64,000 nucleotides of DNA from Microglena sp. YARC (taxonomy: Eukaryota > Chlorophyta > Chlorophyceae > Chlamydomonadales > Chlamydomonadaceae): positions 9,109,001-9,173,000 of the forward strand of contig CM039467.1 in NCBI GenBank assembly GCA_022414725.1, given 5' to 3'. The position numbers were made by a program, and so were the translations under genes. Below the pieces are notes generated by a model. That model was given only the letters and a program-made list of their open reading frames with translations. It had not been told where the DNA came from and ran no database searches. The first letter of the stretch is position 1. The number at the start of each line of letters is the position of its first letter. Positions 36,501-49,440 of the stretch are shown here, piece by piece.

Positions 36501-39436
36501 CCTATACCCCTAGCCCAACTGCCCTTGCACTTGGAGTTGAATAACTTTGCAGGGAATTTGAATTGGGAGGTAGGACGAAAACTATATGTGGTTTGAGGTC
36601 CTAGTTGACCTGTGGTCTGAACCTCGAAAGATTTGGTGACCCCAAAACCACTCTTATTTCGCCTGTTGTGCATTTTGGTAGCTGCCTGCCTAGAAGCTGC
36701 CCGAAATAGAATGTCAATTTTTTCCATGGGATCCAGCTTCCCACCAGCCCTTAATCACGTGCTTAGAATGCTACTGGGACTGGGAGGTCACAAGCACACA
36801 AAATGAGCTCCACCCATGCTGACCTGGCTGACCTAGCTGCTCTGGTGGTGAGCCTAATGAGGAGCCACGTGTGCACGCAGATCTCACCGAGCTTGTGCTA
36901 TAATAGAATCAGGCATGGCAAACGCGACTAAGAGCGCGACGTCGCTGGTTGAGGAATGAGGATTCTCCAGTAGTGAGGGTGCGCATCAGGGCGGTATCCT
37001 TAGTCAAGGATCTGACGGAAGGTGCGGATACGCATCAAAGGAGGCGCAGTTCGGATGGATAGGAGGACATAAACTGTGTGCGTGATGCTAATGATAGTGG
37101 GGAACGATGCGTCTTCTCAAAAGTGCCGAGGAGAAGTGGGTCCTGGCCAGGGGGCCGGCCGCAGGGCCAGGAGCCAGCTGACGCACCAGCCGCAACTGCC
37201 TCAAACCGACAATAAACGGCCGAAACCTCCGTAAGTGACAGGTTAGAAGAGAGGCGGGCGGACACCAGCAGGCAAAACGTATGAACAGTGTGGGACGCCA
37301 ATCCACACGGTGGCTGCAAAACGAGAGCCAAACGGGTCAAACCTAGCGCGGCAAATGAACACTACGTCACTCCGGGTTCCCAGGGGATCACTCAACCCAG
37401 TACTGATGGAGCTCACTCACGTTTAAGTTCCCAGTCCTGATGAGAGGGGCTGCTTTCGTGAGGATATGAACGTAGCATGTCATGTGGTCAGATGGTGAGG
37501 TAGTTATACACACCGTTTCGAGTTTTCTCAACACTTCGCGCTATGTAACGATCCCTATCTCTCCCTTCTTTCCATTCCTTGACTCCAACAGAGCTTTGGT
37601 TTGAATCAGTTGATTCTGCTGCTGCCCGAAGACGGCGAGCCTGCCTTAAAGGCTGGAGCCATGTAACCAAGTTCAAGTTCAAGTTTCCAGTCCTGGGCTC
37701 CATGCTTGATCTCCGTGCCTTTATTTGTAGCCAGCTCTGGTTTTTCGTTCAGCTCTTGATGTGCCTTTCCTTTCGCTATTCGGAGTTTGCTGCCAGTTCG
37801 AGAATTCCTATCTTCAAACATCTTTACACTAGCAAAATGTCGGTTATAAACGTACGAAGGTGACCTCTGTCCCTAAATCACTTCAGAAACAATCTTCTGA
37901 AAGCATCCCGAACTCTCTTCTGAACAAATCAAGAGAGCTCCAAAATTAAGTACGCATTATAAGAGGTGTTGATGTAGGTGTGGGTGATTGTGTTGCTGGG
38001 TGACCCTATACCCCTAGCCCAACTGCCCTTGCACTTGGAGTTGAATAACTTTTGCAGGGAATTTGAATTGGGAGGTAGGACGAAAACTATATGTGGTTTG
38101 AGGTCCTAGTTGACCTGTGGTCTGAACCTCGAAAGATTTGGTGACCCCAAAACCACTCTTTATTTCGCCTGTTGTGCATTTGGTAGCTGCCTGCCTAGAA
38201 GCTGCCCGAAATAGAATGTCAATTTTTCCATGGGATCCAGCTTCCCACCAGCCCTTAATCACGTGCTTAGAATGCTACTGGGACTGGGAGGTCACAAGCA
38301 CACAAAATGAGCTCCACCCATGCTGACCTGGCTGACCTAGCTGCTCTGGTGGTGAGCCTAATGAGGAGCCACGTGTGCACGCAGATCTCACCGAGCTTGT
38401 GCTATAATAGAATCAGGCATGGCAAACGCGACTAAGAGCGCGACGTCGCTGGTTGAGGAATGAGGATTCTCCAGTAGTGAGGGTGCGCATCAGGGCGGTA
38501 TCCTTAGTCAAGGAATCTGACGGAAGGTGCGGATACGCATCAAAGGAGGCGCAGTTCGGATGGATAGGAGGACATAAACTGTGTGCGTGATGCTAATGAT
38601 AGTGGGGAACGATGCGTCTTCTCAAAAGTGCCGAGGAGAAGTGGGTCCTGGCCAGGGGGCCGGCCGCAGGGCCAGGAGCCAGCTGACGCACCAGCCGCAA
38701 CTGCCTCAAACCGACAATAAACGGCCGAAACCTCCGTAAGTGACAGGTTAGAAGAGAGGCGGGCGGACACCAGCAGCAAAACGTATGAACAGTGTGGGAC
38801 GCCAATCCCACACGGTGGCTGCAAAACGAGAGCCAAACGGGTCAAACCTAGCGCGGCAAATGAACACTACGTCACTCCGGGTTCCCAGGGGATCACTCAA
38901 ACCCAGTACTGATGGAGCTCACTCACGTTTAAGTTCCCAGTCCTGATGAGAGGGGCTGCTTTCGTGAGGATATGAACGTAGCATGTCATGTGGTCAGATG
39001 GTGAGGTAGTTATACACACCGTTTTCGAGTTTTCTCAACACTTCGCGCTATGTAACGATCCTATCTCTCCCTTCTTTCCATTCCTTGACTCCAACAGAGC
39101 TTTGGTTTGAATCAGTTGATTCTGCTGCTGCCGAAGACGGCGAGCCTGCCTTAAAGGCTGAGCCATGTAACCAAGTTCAAGTTCAAGTTTCCAGTCCTGG
39201 GCTCCATGCTTGATCTCCGTGCCTTTATTTGTAGCCAGCTCTGGTTTTTCGTTCAGCTCTTGATGTGCCTTTCCTTTCGCTATTCGGAGTTTGCTGCCAG
39301 TTCGAGAATTCCTATCTTCAAACATCTTTACACTAGCAAAATGTCGGTTATAAACGTACGAAGGTGACCTCTGTCCCTAAATCACTTCAGAAACAATCTT
39401 CTGAAAGCATCCCGAACTCTCTTCTGAACACAATCA
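30501..39436. repeat. 1505 bp tandem array, six units
   Basis: Units begin near 30533, 32038, 33543, 35046, 36553 and 38061 with GGAATTTGAATTGGGAGG. The sixth is cut by the assembly gap. Copies are nearly identical; most differences are single-base changes in homopolymers such as TTTTTT before CCATGGG. The left edge (30501-30528) is a 28 bp piece of the unit interior (matching about 31518-31545) fused to the unit start, as if about 500 bp were deleted from an extra copy. No protein family or structured RNA is recognised; a 101-codon antisense frame recurs in every unit only because the DNA does. Each unit holds one copy of the hairpin-plus-AAGTTC element (31590-31675 in unit 1). The array continues into the gap. 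Confidence 0.95.
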
Positions 39437-40436
39437 NNNNNNNNNNNNNNNNNNNNNNNNNNNNNNNNNNNNNNNNNNNNNNNNNNNNNNNNNNNNNNNN
39501 NNNNNNNNNNNNNNNNNNNNNNNNNNNNNNNNNNNNNNNNNNNNNNNNNNNNNNNNNNNNNNNNNNNNNNNNNNNNNNNNNNNNNNNNNNNNNNNNNNNN
39601 NNNNNNNNNNNNNNNNNNNNNNNNNNNNNNNNNNNNNNNNNNNNNNNNNNNNNNNNNNNNNNNNNNNNNNNNNNNNNNNNNNNNNNNNNNNNNNNNNNNN
39701 NNNNNNNNNNNNNNNNNNNNNNNNNNNNNNNNNNNNNNNNNNNNNNNNNNNNNNNNNNNNNNNNNNNNNNNNNNNNNNNNNNNNNNNNNNNNNNNNNNNN
39801 NNNNNNNNNNNNNNNNNNNNNNNNNNNNNNNNNNNNNNNNNNNNNNNNNNNNNNNNNNNNNNNNNNNNNNNNNNNNNNNNNNNNNNNNNNNNNNNNNNNN
39901 NNNNNNNNNNNNNNNNNNNNNNNNNNNNNNNNNNNNNNNNNNNNNNNNNNNNNNNNNNNNNNNNNNNNNNNNNNNNNNNNNNNNNNNNNNNNNNNNNNNN
40001 NNNNNNNNNNNNNNNNNNNNNNNNNNNNNNNNNNNNNNNNNNNNNNNNNNNNNNNNNNNNNNNNNNNNNNNNNNNNNNNNNNNNNNNNNNNNNNNNNNNN
40101 NNNNNNNNNNNNNNNNNNNNNNNNNNNNNNNNNNNNNNNNNNNNNNNNNNNNNNNNNNNNNNNNNNNNNNNNNNNNNNNNNNNNNNNNNNNNNNNNNNNN
40201 NNNNNNNNNNNNNNNNNNNNNNNNNNNNNNNNNNNNNNNNNNNNNNNNNNNNNNNNNNNNNNNNNNNNNNNNNNNNNNNNNNNNNNNNNNNNNNNNNNNN
40301 NNNNNNNNNNNNNNNNNNNNNNNNNNNNNNNNNNNNNNNNNNNNNNNNNNNNNNNNNNNNNNNNNNNNNNNNNNNNNNNNNNNNNNNNNNNNNNNNNNNN
40401 NNNNNNNNNNNNNNNNNNNNNNNNNNNNNNNNNNNN
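39437..40436. other. Assembly gap of exactly 1000 N
   Basis: The round length indicates a placeholder, so the true distance is unknown. It separates the 1505 bp array from the 44 bp satellite; either or both may be longer in the genome, and the join may be wrong. Confidence 0.99.
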
Positions 40437-43400
40437 CCAGCTCAGCTTACACAGCCTAGCCCACCCAACGCAGCCTAGCCCAGCTCACCTTTACATAGCC
40501 TAGCCGACCCCAAGGCAGCCTAGCCCAGCTCAGCTTACACAGCCTAGCCCACCCCAACGCAGCCTAGCCCAGCTCAGCTTTACACAGCCTAGCCCACCCC
40601 AACGCAGCCCTAGCCCAGCCTCAGCTTACAACAGCCTAGCCCACCCCAACGCAGGCCTAGCCCAGCTCGCTTACACAGCTTAGCCCACCCCCAACGCAGC
40701 CTAGCCCAGCTTCAGCTTACACAGCCTAGCCCACCCCCAACGCAGCCTAGCCCCAGCTCAAGCTTACACAGCCTAGCACACCCCAACGCAGCTAGCCCAG
40801 CTCAGCTTACACAGCCTAGCCACACCACGCAGCCTAGCCAGCTCCAGCTACACAGCCTAGCCCACACCAACGCAGCTAGCCCAGCTCCAGCTTTCACACC
40901 TGGCCCCACCCCAACGCAGCCTAGCCCAGCTCAGCTTACACAGCCTAGCCCACCCCAACGCAGCCTAGCCCAGACTCAGCTTACACCAGCCTACGCCACC
41001 CCAACGCCAAGCCAGCCCAGCCTCAGCATACACAGCCTAGCCCACCCCAACGCAGCCTAGCCAGCACAAGCTGAAACGCAGCCTAGCACACCCCAACGCA
41101 GCCTAGCCAAGCTCAGCTTACCACAGCCTAGCCCACCCAACGCAGCCTAGCCCAGCTCAGCTTACACAGCCTAGCCCACCCCAATGCAGCCTAGCCCAGC
41201 TCAGCTTTACACAGCCTAGCCCACCAACGCAGGCCTAGCCCAGCTCAGCTTACACAGCCTAGCCCACCCCAAGCAGCCTAGACCACAGCTCAGCTTACAC
41301 AGCCTAGCCACCCAACGCAGCCTTAGCCCCAAGCCCCAGCTGTACACAGCCCTAGCCACCCCAACCGCAGCCTAGCCCAGCTCAGCTTACACAGCCTAGC
41401 CCACCCAATGCAGCCTAGCCCAGCTCAGCTGAACGCCAGCCTAGCCCACCCAACGCAGCCTAGCCCAGCCTCAGCTTACAACAGCCTAGGCCCACCCCAA
41501 CCGCAGCCTAGCCCAGCTCACCTTACACAGCCTAGCCCACCAACGCAGCCTAGCCCAGCTTCAGCTACACAGCCTAGCCCACCCCATGCAGGCCTAGCCC
41601 ACTCCGCTTACACAGCCTAGCCCACCCCAACGCGCCTAGCCCAGCTCAGCTTACACAGCCTTAGCCCCACCCAATGCAGCCTAGCCCAGCTCAGCTACAC
41701 AGGCCTAGCCCACCCCAACGCAGCCTAGCCCAAGCTCAGCTTACACAGCCTAGCCCACCCAACGCAGCCTAGCCCCAAGCTTTCCAGATTACACAGCCTA
41801 GCCCACCCCCAAGGCAGGCCTAGCCCAGCTCAGCTTACACAGCCTAGCCCACCCCAAGGCAGCCTAGCCCAGCTCACCTTACCATAGCCTAGACCACCCC
41901 AAGGCAGCCAGCCCAGCTCGCTTAACACAGCCTAGCCACCCCAACCAGCCTACCCAGCTCACCTTACATAGGCCTAGACCACCCCAATGCAGCCTAGAGC
42001 CCAGCTCAGCTTACACAGCCTAGCCCACCCAACGCAGCCCTAGCCAGGCGTTAAGACGAGCCTTAGCCATCAGCTTACACAGCAGCCCCACCCCAACGCA
42101 GGCGCCTAAGCTCAAGCACTACACAGCTAGCGCACACCGCAACGCAGCCGTAGAAGCCTGCCCAGCAGGCCTACAGCTTACACAGTTCACACTCAAGCCC
42201 ATCTAGCTCAGCCAGACGCACGCCTAGCCAGGTCAATCAGACTTACACGCTAGGCCCCTGAGCCTTCAGCATGGCCGTACGCCTAAGCCCCAGCTCAAAG
42301 TCAGAAACAGAGCCTAACCCAATGACCCACCACGCAGCACTTACACCAGCCTTAGCCCACCCCCAACGCAGCCTAGCCCAGCCCATTGCCTAGACCACCC
42401 CAACAGCCTAGCCCAGCCTCAGCTTACACAGCCTAGCCCCACCCCAACGCAGCCTAGCCCCAGCTCAGCTTAACACAGCCTAAAGCACCCCAACGCAAGC
42501 TTACAGAAGCCCAGGCCAGGCTAGCTACACAGGCCTAAGCCCACCCCAACGCAGCCTAGGCCCGCTCAGCTTAGCCCAGCCTCAGCTTAGCCCACCCCAA
42601 CGCGCCCTTAGCCCAGCTCAGCTTACACAGCTAGCCCACCCCAACACAGCCTAGCCAGCTCAGGCTTACACAGCCTAGCCCACACCCAACGCAGCCAGCC
42701 CAGCTACCACAGCTAGCCCACCCCAACGCAGCCTACAGCTCAGCTTTACACCAGCCTACACCCCAACGCAGCCAGCCTAGCCAGCAGCATGACGCAGCCT
42801 AGCCTTAGCCCACCCCAACGCAGCCTAGCCCGCCCTCAGCTCACCTGAGCTCTAGCCCACCCCAACGCAGCCTAGCCCAGCTCAGCTTACACAGCCTCGC
42901 CCACCCAAGGCACCTAGCCCCAGCTCAGATTACACAGCCTAGACCACCCAAATGCAAGCCTAGCCCCAAGCTCAGCTTACACACGCTCTAGCCCACCCCA
43001 AAGGCAGCCTAGCCCAGCTCAGCTTACACAAGCCTTAGCCCACCCAACGCAGCCTAGCCAGCACAGGCTGAACGCAGCCTGACCCACCCTCAGGCAGCCT
43101 AGCCACAGCCTCAGCTACACAGCCTAGCACACCCCACCCCGCAGCGCCAAGCCCAGCGCCAGCTCAGCTTACACAGCCCTAGCAGCCTAGCCACCCCAAC
43201 GCAGCCTAGCCCCTCACCAGCCATAGTCCACCCCAAGGCATGCAGACAGCCTTAGCCATCCCCAACGCAGCCTAGCCAGCTCACCATACATAGCCTAGAA
43301 CCACCCCAGGCAGCGCCAGCTCAGCTTACACAGCCTAGCCCACCCAACGCAGCCTAGCCCCAGCTCAGCTTACACAGCTAGCCCCACCCCAATGCACAGC

Positions 43401-46400
43401 CTAGCCCACCTCCTCAGTTAGCACCAGGCCTAGCCCACCCCAAGGCAGCAAGCAGCCTCAGTTTAGCTCCAAATGTGCATAGCCAGTGTCCACAAGCCTA
43501 GCCCACCCCAACGCAGCCTAGCCCCAGCTCTAGCTTACACAGCCTAGCGTGGCCCACACCCCAACCGCAACACAGCCTAGCCAGCCTCAACAGCAGCCTA
43601 GCCCACGCCCAACGCAGCCTAGCTCAGCAGCCCTAGCCCAGCTCAAGCCTAGTCCCAGCTGCAGCTTACACAGCCTAGCCCACCCCAATGCAGCCAGCCT
43701 AGCCCAGCCTACGCCCAAACGCAGCCTAGCGCCAACAGCTTAACACAGCCTAGCCCACCCCCGAAGCAGCCTACAGCTTACACAGCCTAGCACCAGCCTA
43801 GCCCAGCCAGCTTACACAGCCTAGCAAGCAGGCCTAGGCTCAGCTTAACACAGCCAGCAACGCCAGCCTACCTCAGCTTACACAGCCTAGCCCACCCCAA
43901 CCACCTAGCCCAGCTATTGCAGCCTAGCCCAGCTCAGGCCTTAGCCCAGCTCAGCTACACAACCTACCCCACAGCCCTAAAACCCCCAACACAGCCTAGC
44001 CCACCCCAGCTCAGCTTACACAGCCTAGCCCACCCCAACGCAGCCTAGCCCAGCTCAGGCTTACAACAGCCTAGCCCACCAGCCAGCCACGCAGCAGCAG
44101 CCTAGCCCCAGTCCATCTCAGCTTACACAGCTAGCCCACCCCAACGCAGCCTAGCCCAGCTCAGCTTACACAGCCTAGCCCACCCCAACGCAGCCTAGCC
44201 CAGCTCAGCTTACACAGCCTAGCCCACCCCAACGCAGCCTAGCCAGCTCAGCTTACACAGCCTAGCCCACCCCAACGCAGCCTAGCCCCAGCTCAGCTAC
44301 ACAGCCTAGCCCACCAAGGCCACAGCCCAGCCTCAGCCTCACTTACACAGCCTAGCCACCCCACGCAGCCTAGCCAGCAGCTAGCAGCTTAACACAGCCT
44401 AGCCCACCCCAACGCAGCCTAGCCAGCTCAGCTTACACAGCCTAGCCCACCCCACCAGCCTAGCCACCCCAATGCCAGCCTAGCCCAGCTCAGCTTACAC
44501 AGCCTAGCCCACCCCAATGCAGCCTAGCCCAGCTAAGCCCAGCTCACTTACACAGCCTAGCCCACCCCCAACGCAGCCTAGCCCAGCTCAGCTTACACAG
44601 CCTAGCCCACCCCTAGCCCACAGCTTACACAGCCTAGCCCACCCCAAGGCAGCTAGCCCAGCTCAGCTTACACAGCCTAGCCCACGCCAACAGCCTAGCC
44701 AGCTCAGCTTACACAGCCTAGCCCACCCAATGCAGCCTAGCCCAGCCTCAGCTGAACGCAGCTAGCCCACCCCAACGCAGCCTAGCCCAGCACCTCAGCT
44801 TACAACAGCCTAGCCCACCCCAACGCAGCCTAGCAGAGCCCAGCTTAACACAGCCTAGCCCACCCCAACGCAGCCTAAGCCCAGCTCAGCTTACACAGCC
44901 TAGCCCACCCCCAATGCAGCCTAGCCCAGCTCAGCTTACACAGCCTAGCCCACCCCAACGCAGCCTAGCCCAGCTCAGCTTACACAGCCTAGCCCACCCC
45001 CAATGGCCTAGCCCAGCTCAGCTTACACAGCCTAGCCCACCCCAACAGCCTAGCCCAGCTCAGCTTACACAGCCTAGCCACCCAATGCAAGCAGCTAGCC
45101 CAGCTCAGCTTACACAGCCTAGCCCACCCCAACGCAGCCTAGCCCAGCTCAGCTTACACAGCCTAGCCCACCCCAACGCAGCCAGCCTAGCTCAGCTTTA
45201 CACAGCCTAGCCCACCCAAGCAGCCTAGCCCAGCTCAGCTTACACAGCCTAGCCCACCCCCCACGCCCCAGCCAGCTTAGCAGCTACTACAGCCTAGACC
45301 ACCCCAAGCGCAGCCTAAAGCAGCCAGCCAGCTCACCTTACACAGCCTAGCCCAGCCTAGGCCACCCCAACGCAGCCTAGCCCAGCTCAGCTTACACAGC
45401 CTAGGCCCACGCCCAGCCCACTCAGCTTTACACAGCCTAGCCCAGCTCAGCAGCCTAGCCCACCCAACGCAGCCTAGCCAGCTCAGCTACCCTAGCCCAC
45501 CCCAACGCAGCCTAGCCCAGCTCAGCTTAGCCACAGCCTAGCCCACCCACGCAGCCTTCAGCTTACACAGCCTAGCCCACCCAAGCCCAACCCAGCCAGC
45601 TACGAACGCAGCCTAGCCCAGCTCAGCTTACACAGCCTAGCCCACCCCAACGCAGCCTAGCCCCAGCTCAGCTTACACAGCCTAGCCCACCCCAACGCAG
45701 CCCTAGCCCAGCTCAGCTTACACAGCCTAGCCCACCCCAACGCAGCCTAGCCCAGCTCAGCTTACACAGCCTAGCACCCACCCCAACGCAGCCTAGCCCA
45801 GCTCAGCTTACACAGCCTAGCCCACCCCAACGCAGCCTAGCCCAGCTCAGCTTACACAGCCTAGCCCACCCCAAGGCAGCCTAGCCCAGCTCAGCTTACA
45901 CAGCCTAGCCCACCCCAAGGCAGCCTAGCCCAGCTCAGCTTACACAGCCTAGCCCACCCCAACGCAGCCTAGCCCAGCTCAGCTTACACAGCCTAGCCCA
46001 CCCCAAGGCAGCCTAGCCCAGCTCAGCTTACACAGCCTAGCCCACCCCAACGCAGCCTAGCCCAGCTCAGCTTACACAGCCTAGCCCACCCCAAACGCAG
46101 CCTAGCCCAGCTCAGCTTACACAGCCTAGCCCACCCCAACGCCAGCCTAGCCCAGCTCAGCTTACACAGCCTAGCCCACCCCACGCAGCCTAGCCCAGCT
46201 CAGCTTACACAGCCTAGCCCACCCCAAAACGCAGCCTAGCCCAGCTCAGCTTACACCGCAGCCTAGCCCACCCCAAAACGCAGCCTAGCCCAACCCCAAG
46301 GCAGCTAGCCAGCTCAGCTTACACAGCCTAGCCCACCCCCCAAGCCCAGCTCAGCTTACACAGCCTAGCCCCCCAGCTCAGCTTACACAGCCTAGCCCAC

Positions 46401-49080
46401 CCCAAGGCAAGCCTAGCCCAGCTTCCTAGCTACACAGCCTAGCCACAGCCTAGCCCAGCCCCCCAACGCAGCCTAGCAGCCAGCTCAGCTTACACAGCCC
46501 TAGCCTAGCCCACCCCAAATGCAGCCTAGCTCAGCCAGCTTCAGCTCAGCCTAAGCCCAGCTCAGCTACACAGCCTAGCCCACCCCACAGCCTAACGCGC
46601 TTACAACAGCCTAGCCCAGCTCAGCTTACACAGCCTAGCCCACCCCAACGCAGCCTAGCCCAGCTCAGCTTACACAGCCTAGCCCACCCCAACGCAGCCT
46701 AGCCCAGCTCAGCTTACACAGCCTAGCCCACCCCAACGCAGCCTAGCCCAGCTCAGCTTACACAGCCTAGCCCACCCCAACGCAAGCCTAGCCCAGCTCA
46801 GCTTACACAGCCTAGCCCACCCCCAGCCCCCAGCTCAGCTTACACAGCCTAGCCCAGCCCAACGCAGCCTAGCCCAGCTGAACGCAGCAGCCTAGCCCAG
46901 CTCAGCTTACACAGCCTAGCCCAGCCCCCAGCAGCCTAGCCCAGCTCAGCTTACACAGCCTAGCTAGCCAGCTCAGCTTACACAGCCTAGCCCACCCCAA
47001 CGCAGCCTAGCCCAGCTCAGCTTACACAGCCTAGCCCACCCCAACGCAGCCTAGCCCAGCTCAGCTTACACAGCCTAGCCCACCCCAACGCAGCCTAGCC
47101 CAGCTCAGCTTACACAGCCTAGCCCACCCCAACGCAGCCTAGCCCAGCTCAGCTTACACAGCCTAGCCCACCCGAGGCAGCCTAGCCCAGCTCAGCTTAC
47201 ACAGCCTAGCCCACGCCCAACGCAGCCTAGCCCAGCTCAGCTTACACAGCCTAGCCACCCCCCAAGCTCAGCTTACACAGCCTAGCCCAGCTCAGCTTAC
47301 ACAGCCTAGCCCACCCCAAGCCGCAGCCTAAGCCCAGCTCAGCTTACACAGCCTAGCCCACCCCAACGCAGCCTAGCCCAGCTCAGCTTACACAGCCTAG
47401 CCCACCCCAACGCAGCCTAGCCCAGCTCAGCTTACACAGCCTAGCCCACCCCAACCAGCCTAGCCCAGCTCAGCTTACACAGCCTAGCCCACCCCAACGC
47501 AGCCTAGCCCAGCTCAGCTTACACAGCCTAGCCCACCCCAACGCAGCCTAGCCCAGCTCAGCTTACACAGCCTAGCCCACCCCAACGCAGCCTAGCCCAG
47601 CTGCAGCTTACACAGCCTAGCCCACCCCAACGCAGCCTAGCCCAGCTCAGCTTACACAGCCTAGCCCACCCCAACGCAGCCTAGCCCAGCTCAGCTTACA
47701 CAGCCTAGCCCACCCCAACGCAGCCTAGCCCCCAGCTCAGCTGCCGTAGCCCACACAGCCTAGCCCACCCCAACGCAGCCTAGCCCAGCTCAGCTTACAC
47801 AGCCTAGCCCACCCCAAGGCAGCCTAGCCCAGCTCAGCTTACACAGCCTAGCCCACCCCAACGCAGCCTAGCCCAGCCAGCTCAGCTTACACAGCCTAGC
47901 CCACCCAATGCAGCCTAGCCCAGCTCAGCTTTACAGCCAGCCTAGAGCCAGCCAAGCCAACTAGCGCAGCCTAGCCCAGCTCAGCTACACAGCTTACACA
48001 GCCTAGCCCACCCCCACCCCAGCCCATCAGTTTTACCAGCCTAGCCCAGCTCAGCTTACACAGCCTGCAGCCTAGCCCACCCCCACTAGCGACCTAGCCC
48101 ACCCCAACGCAGCCTAGCCCAGCTCAGCTTACACAGCCTAGCCCACCCCAGGCACACAGCCTAGTCCAGCTCAGCTTACACAGCCTAGCCCCCCACCCCA
48201 ACGCAGCCTAGCCCAGCTCAGCTTACACAGCACTAGCCCACCCCAACAAGCAGCCTAGCCAGCTCAGCTAACACAGCCTAGCCCACCCCAACGCAGCCTA
48301 GCCCAGCTCAGCTTACACAGCCTAGCCCACCCCAAGGCAGTCTAGCCCAGCTCAGCTGAACGCAGCCTAGCCCACCCCAACGCAGCCTAGCCCAGCTCAG
48401 CTTACACAGCCTAGCCCACCCCAACGCAGCCTAGCCCAGCTCAGCTTACACAGCCTAGCCCACCCCAACGCAGCCTAGCCCAGCTCAGCTTACACAGCCT
48501 AGACCACCCCAACGCAGCTTAGCCCAGCTCAGCTTACACAGCCTAGCCCACCCCAACGCAGCCTAGCCCAGCACAGCTGAACGCAGCCTAGCCCACCCCA
48601 ACGCAGCCTAGCCCAGCTCAGCTTACACAGCCTAGCCCACCCCAACGCAGCCTAGCCCAGCTCAGCTTACACAGCCTAGCCCACCCCAACGCAGCCTAGC
48701 CCAGCTCAGCTTACACAGCCTAGCCCACCCCAACGCAGCCTAGCGCAGCTCAGCTTACACAGCCTAGCCCACCCCAACGCAGCCTAGCCCAGCTCAGCTT
48801 ACACAGCCTAGCCCACCCCAAGGCAGCCTAGCCCAGCTCAGCTTACACAGCCTAGCCCACCCCAATGCAGCCTAGCCCAGCTCAGCTGAACGCAGCCTAG
48901 CCCACCCCAACGCAGCCTAGCACACCCCAACGCAGCCTAGCCCAGCTCAGCTTGCACAGCCTAGCCCACCCCAACGCAGCCTAGCCCAGCTCAGCTTACA
49001 CAGCCTAGCCCACCCCAACGCAGCCTAGCCCAGCTCAGCTTACACAGCCTAGCCCACCCCAACGCAGCCTAGCCCAACCC
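40437..49080. repeat. 44 bp satellite, roughly 190 copies
   Basis: The consensus unit has two halves sharing CAGCCTAGCCCA: one continues CCCCAACG, the other GCTCAGCTTACA. Regular copies dominate 45600-49080. From 40437 to about 45500 single-base gains and losses and partial units are very frequent. TAG stops occur in all plus frames because 44 is not a multiple of three, so the proline-serine frames seen here are not genes. The other strand is G-rich (GGGCTAGGCTG, TTGGGGTGGGCTAGG). Confidence 0.95.
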
Positions 49081-49440
49081 AACATAGTCCAGCTCAGCTT
49101 AACGCAGCCTAGCCTAACACAGCCTAGCCCAACCCAGTTCAGCTTTCCGCAGCCTAGCCCAACCCAGCCCAACCCAACACAGCCCAGCCCGACGCAGCCT
49201 AGCCCAGCTCAGTTCAGCTTACCGTAACTTAGCCCAGCCCAGCCCAACCCAACGCAGCCTAGCCGAACCCAACGTAGCCTAGCCCAACACAACCCAACGC
49301 AGCCCAGCCCAACAGCACCCAACCCAACATAGTCTAGACCAGCACAACCCGGCCCAGTGTAACACAGCCAACCCAACTTCACAACTCCACCTGACCAAAC
49401 CCAACCCAACCTAGTCCAGCCTGAAACATATCCATATCCC
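49081..49440. repeat. Degenerate right edge of the 44 bp satellite
   Basis: The unit decays into CCCAACCCAACAT, AGCCCAGCCC and CAACCTAGTCC words before unique sequence starts at about 49420. This looks like older, diverged satellite flanking the homogeneous core. Confidence 0.75.

Noticed and set aside
39364..40503. A 379-codon plus frame
   Set aside because: It runs through the 1000 N gap; nearly all of its residues are undefined.
41408..45210. Proline/serine-rich frames (QPSPAQLTQPS type)
   Set aside because: They are translations of the 44 bp satellite, which has TAG in every plus frame in clean units.
40437..49080. Homology to immunoglobulin switch regions or telomeres
   Set aside because: Only composition is shared (GGGCT, GGGGT); no vertebrate context exists and the unit is not a telomere word.
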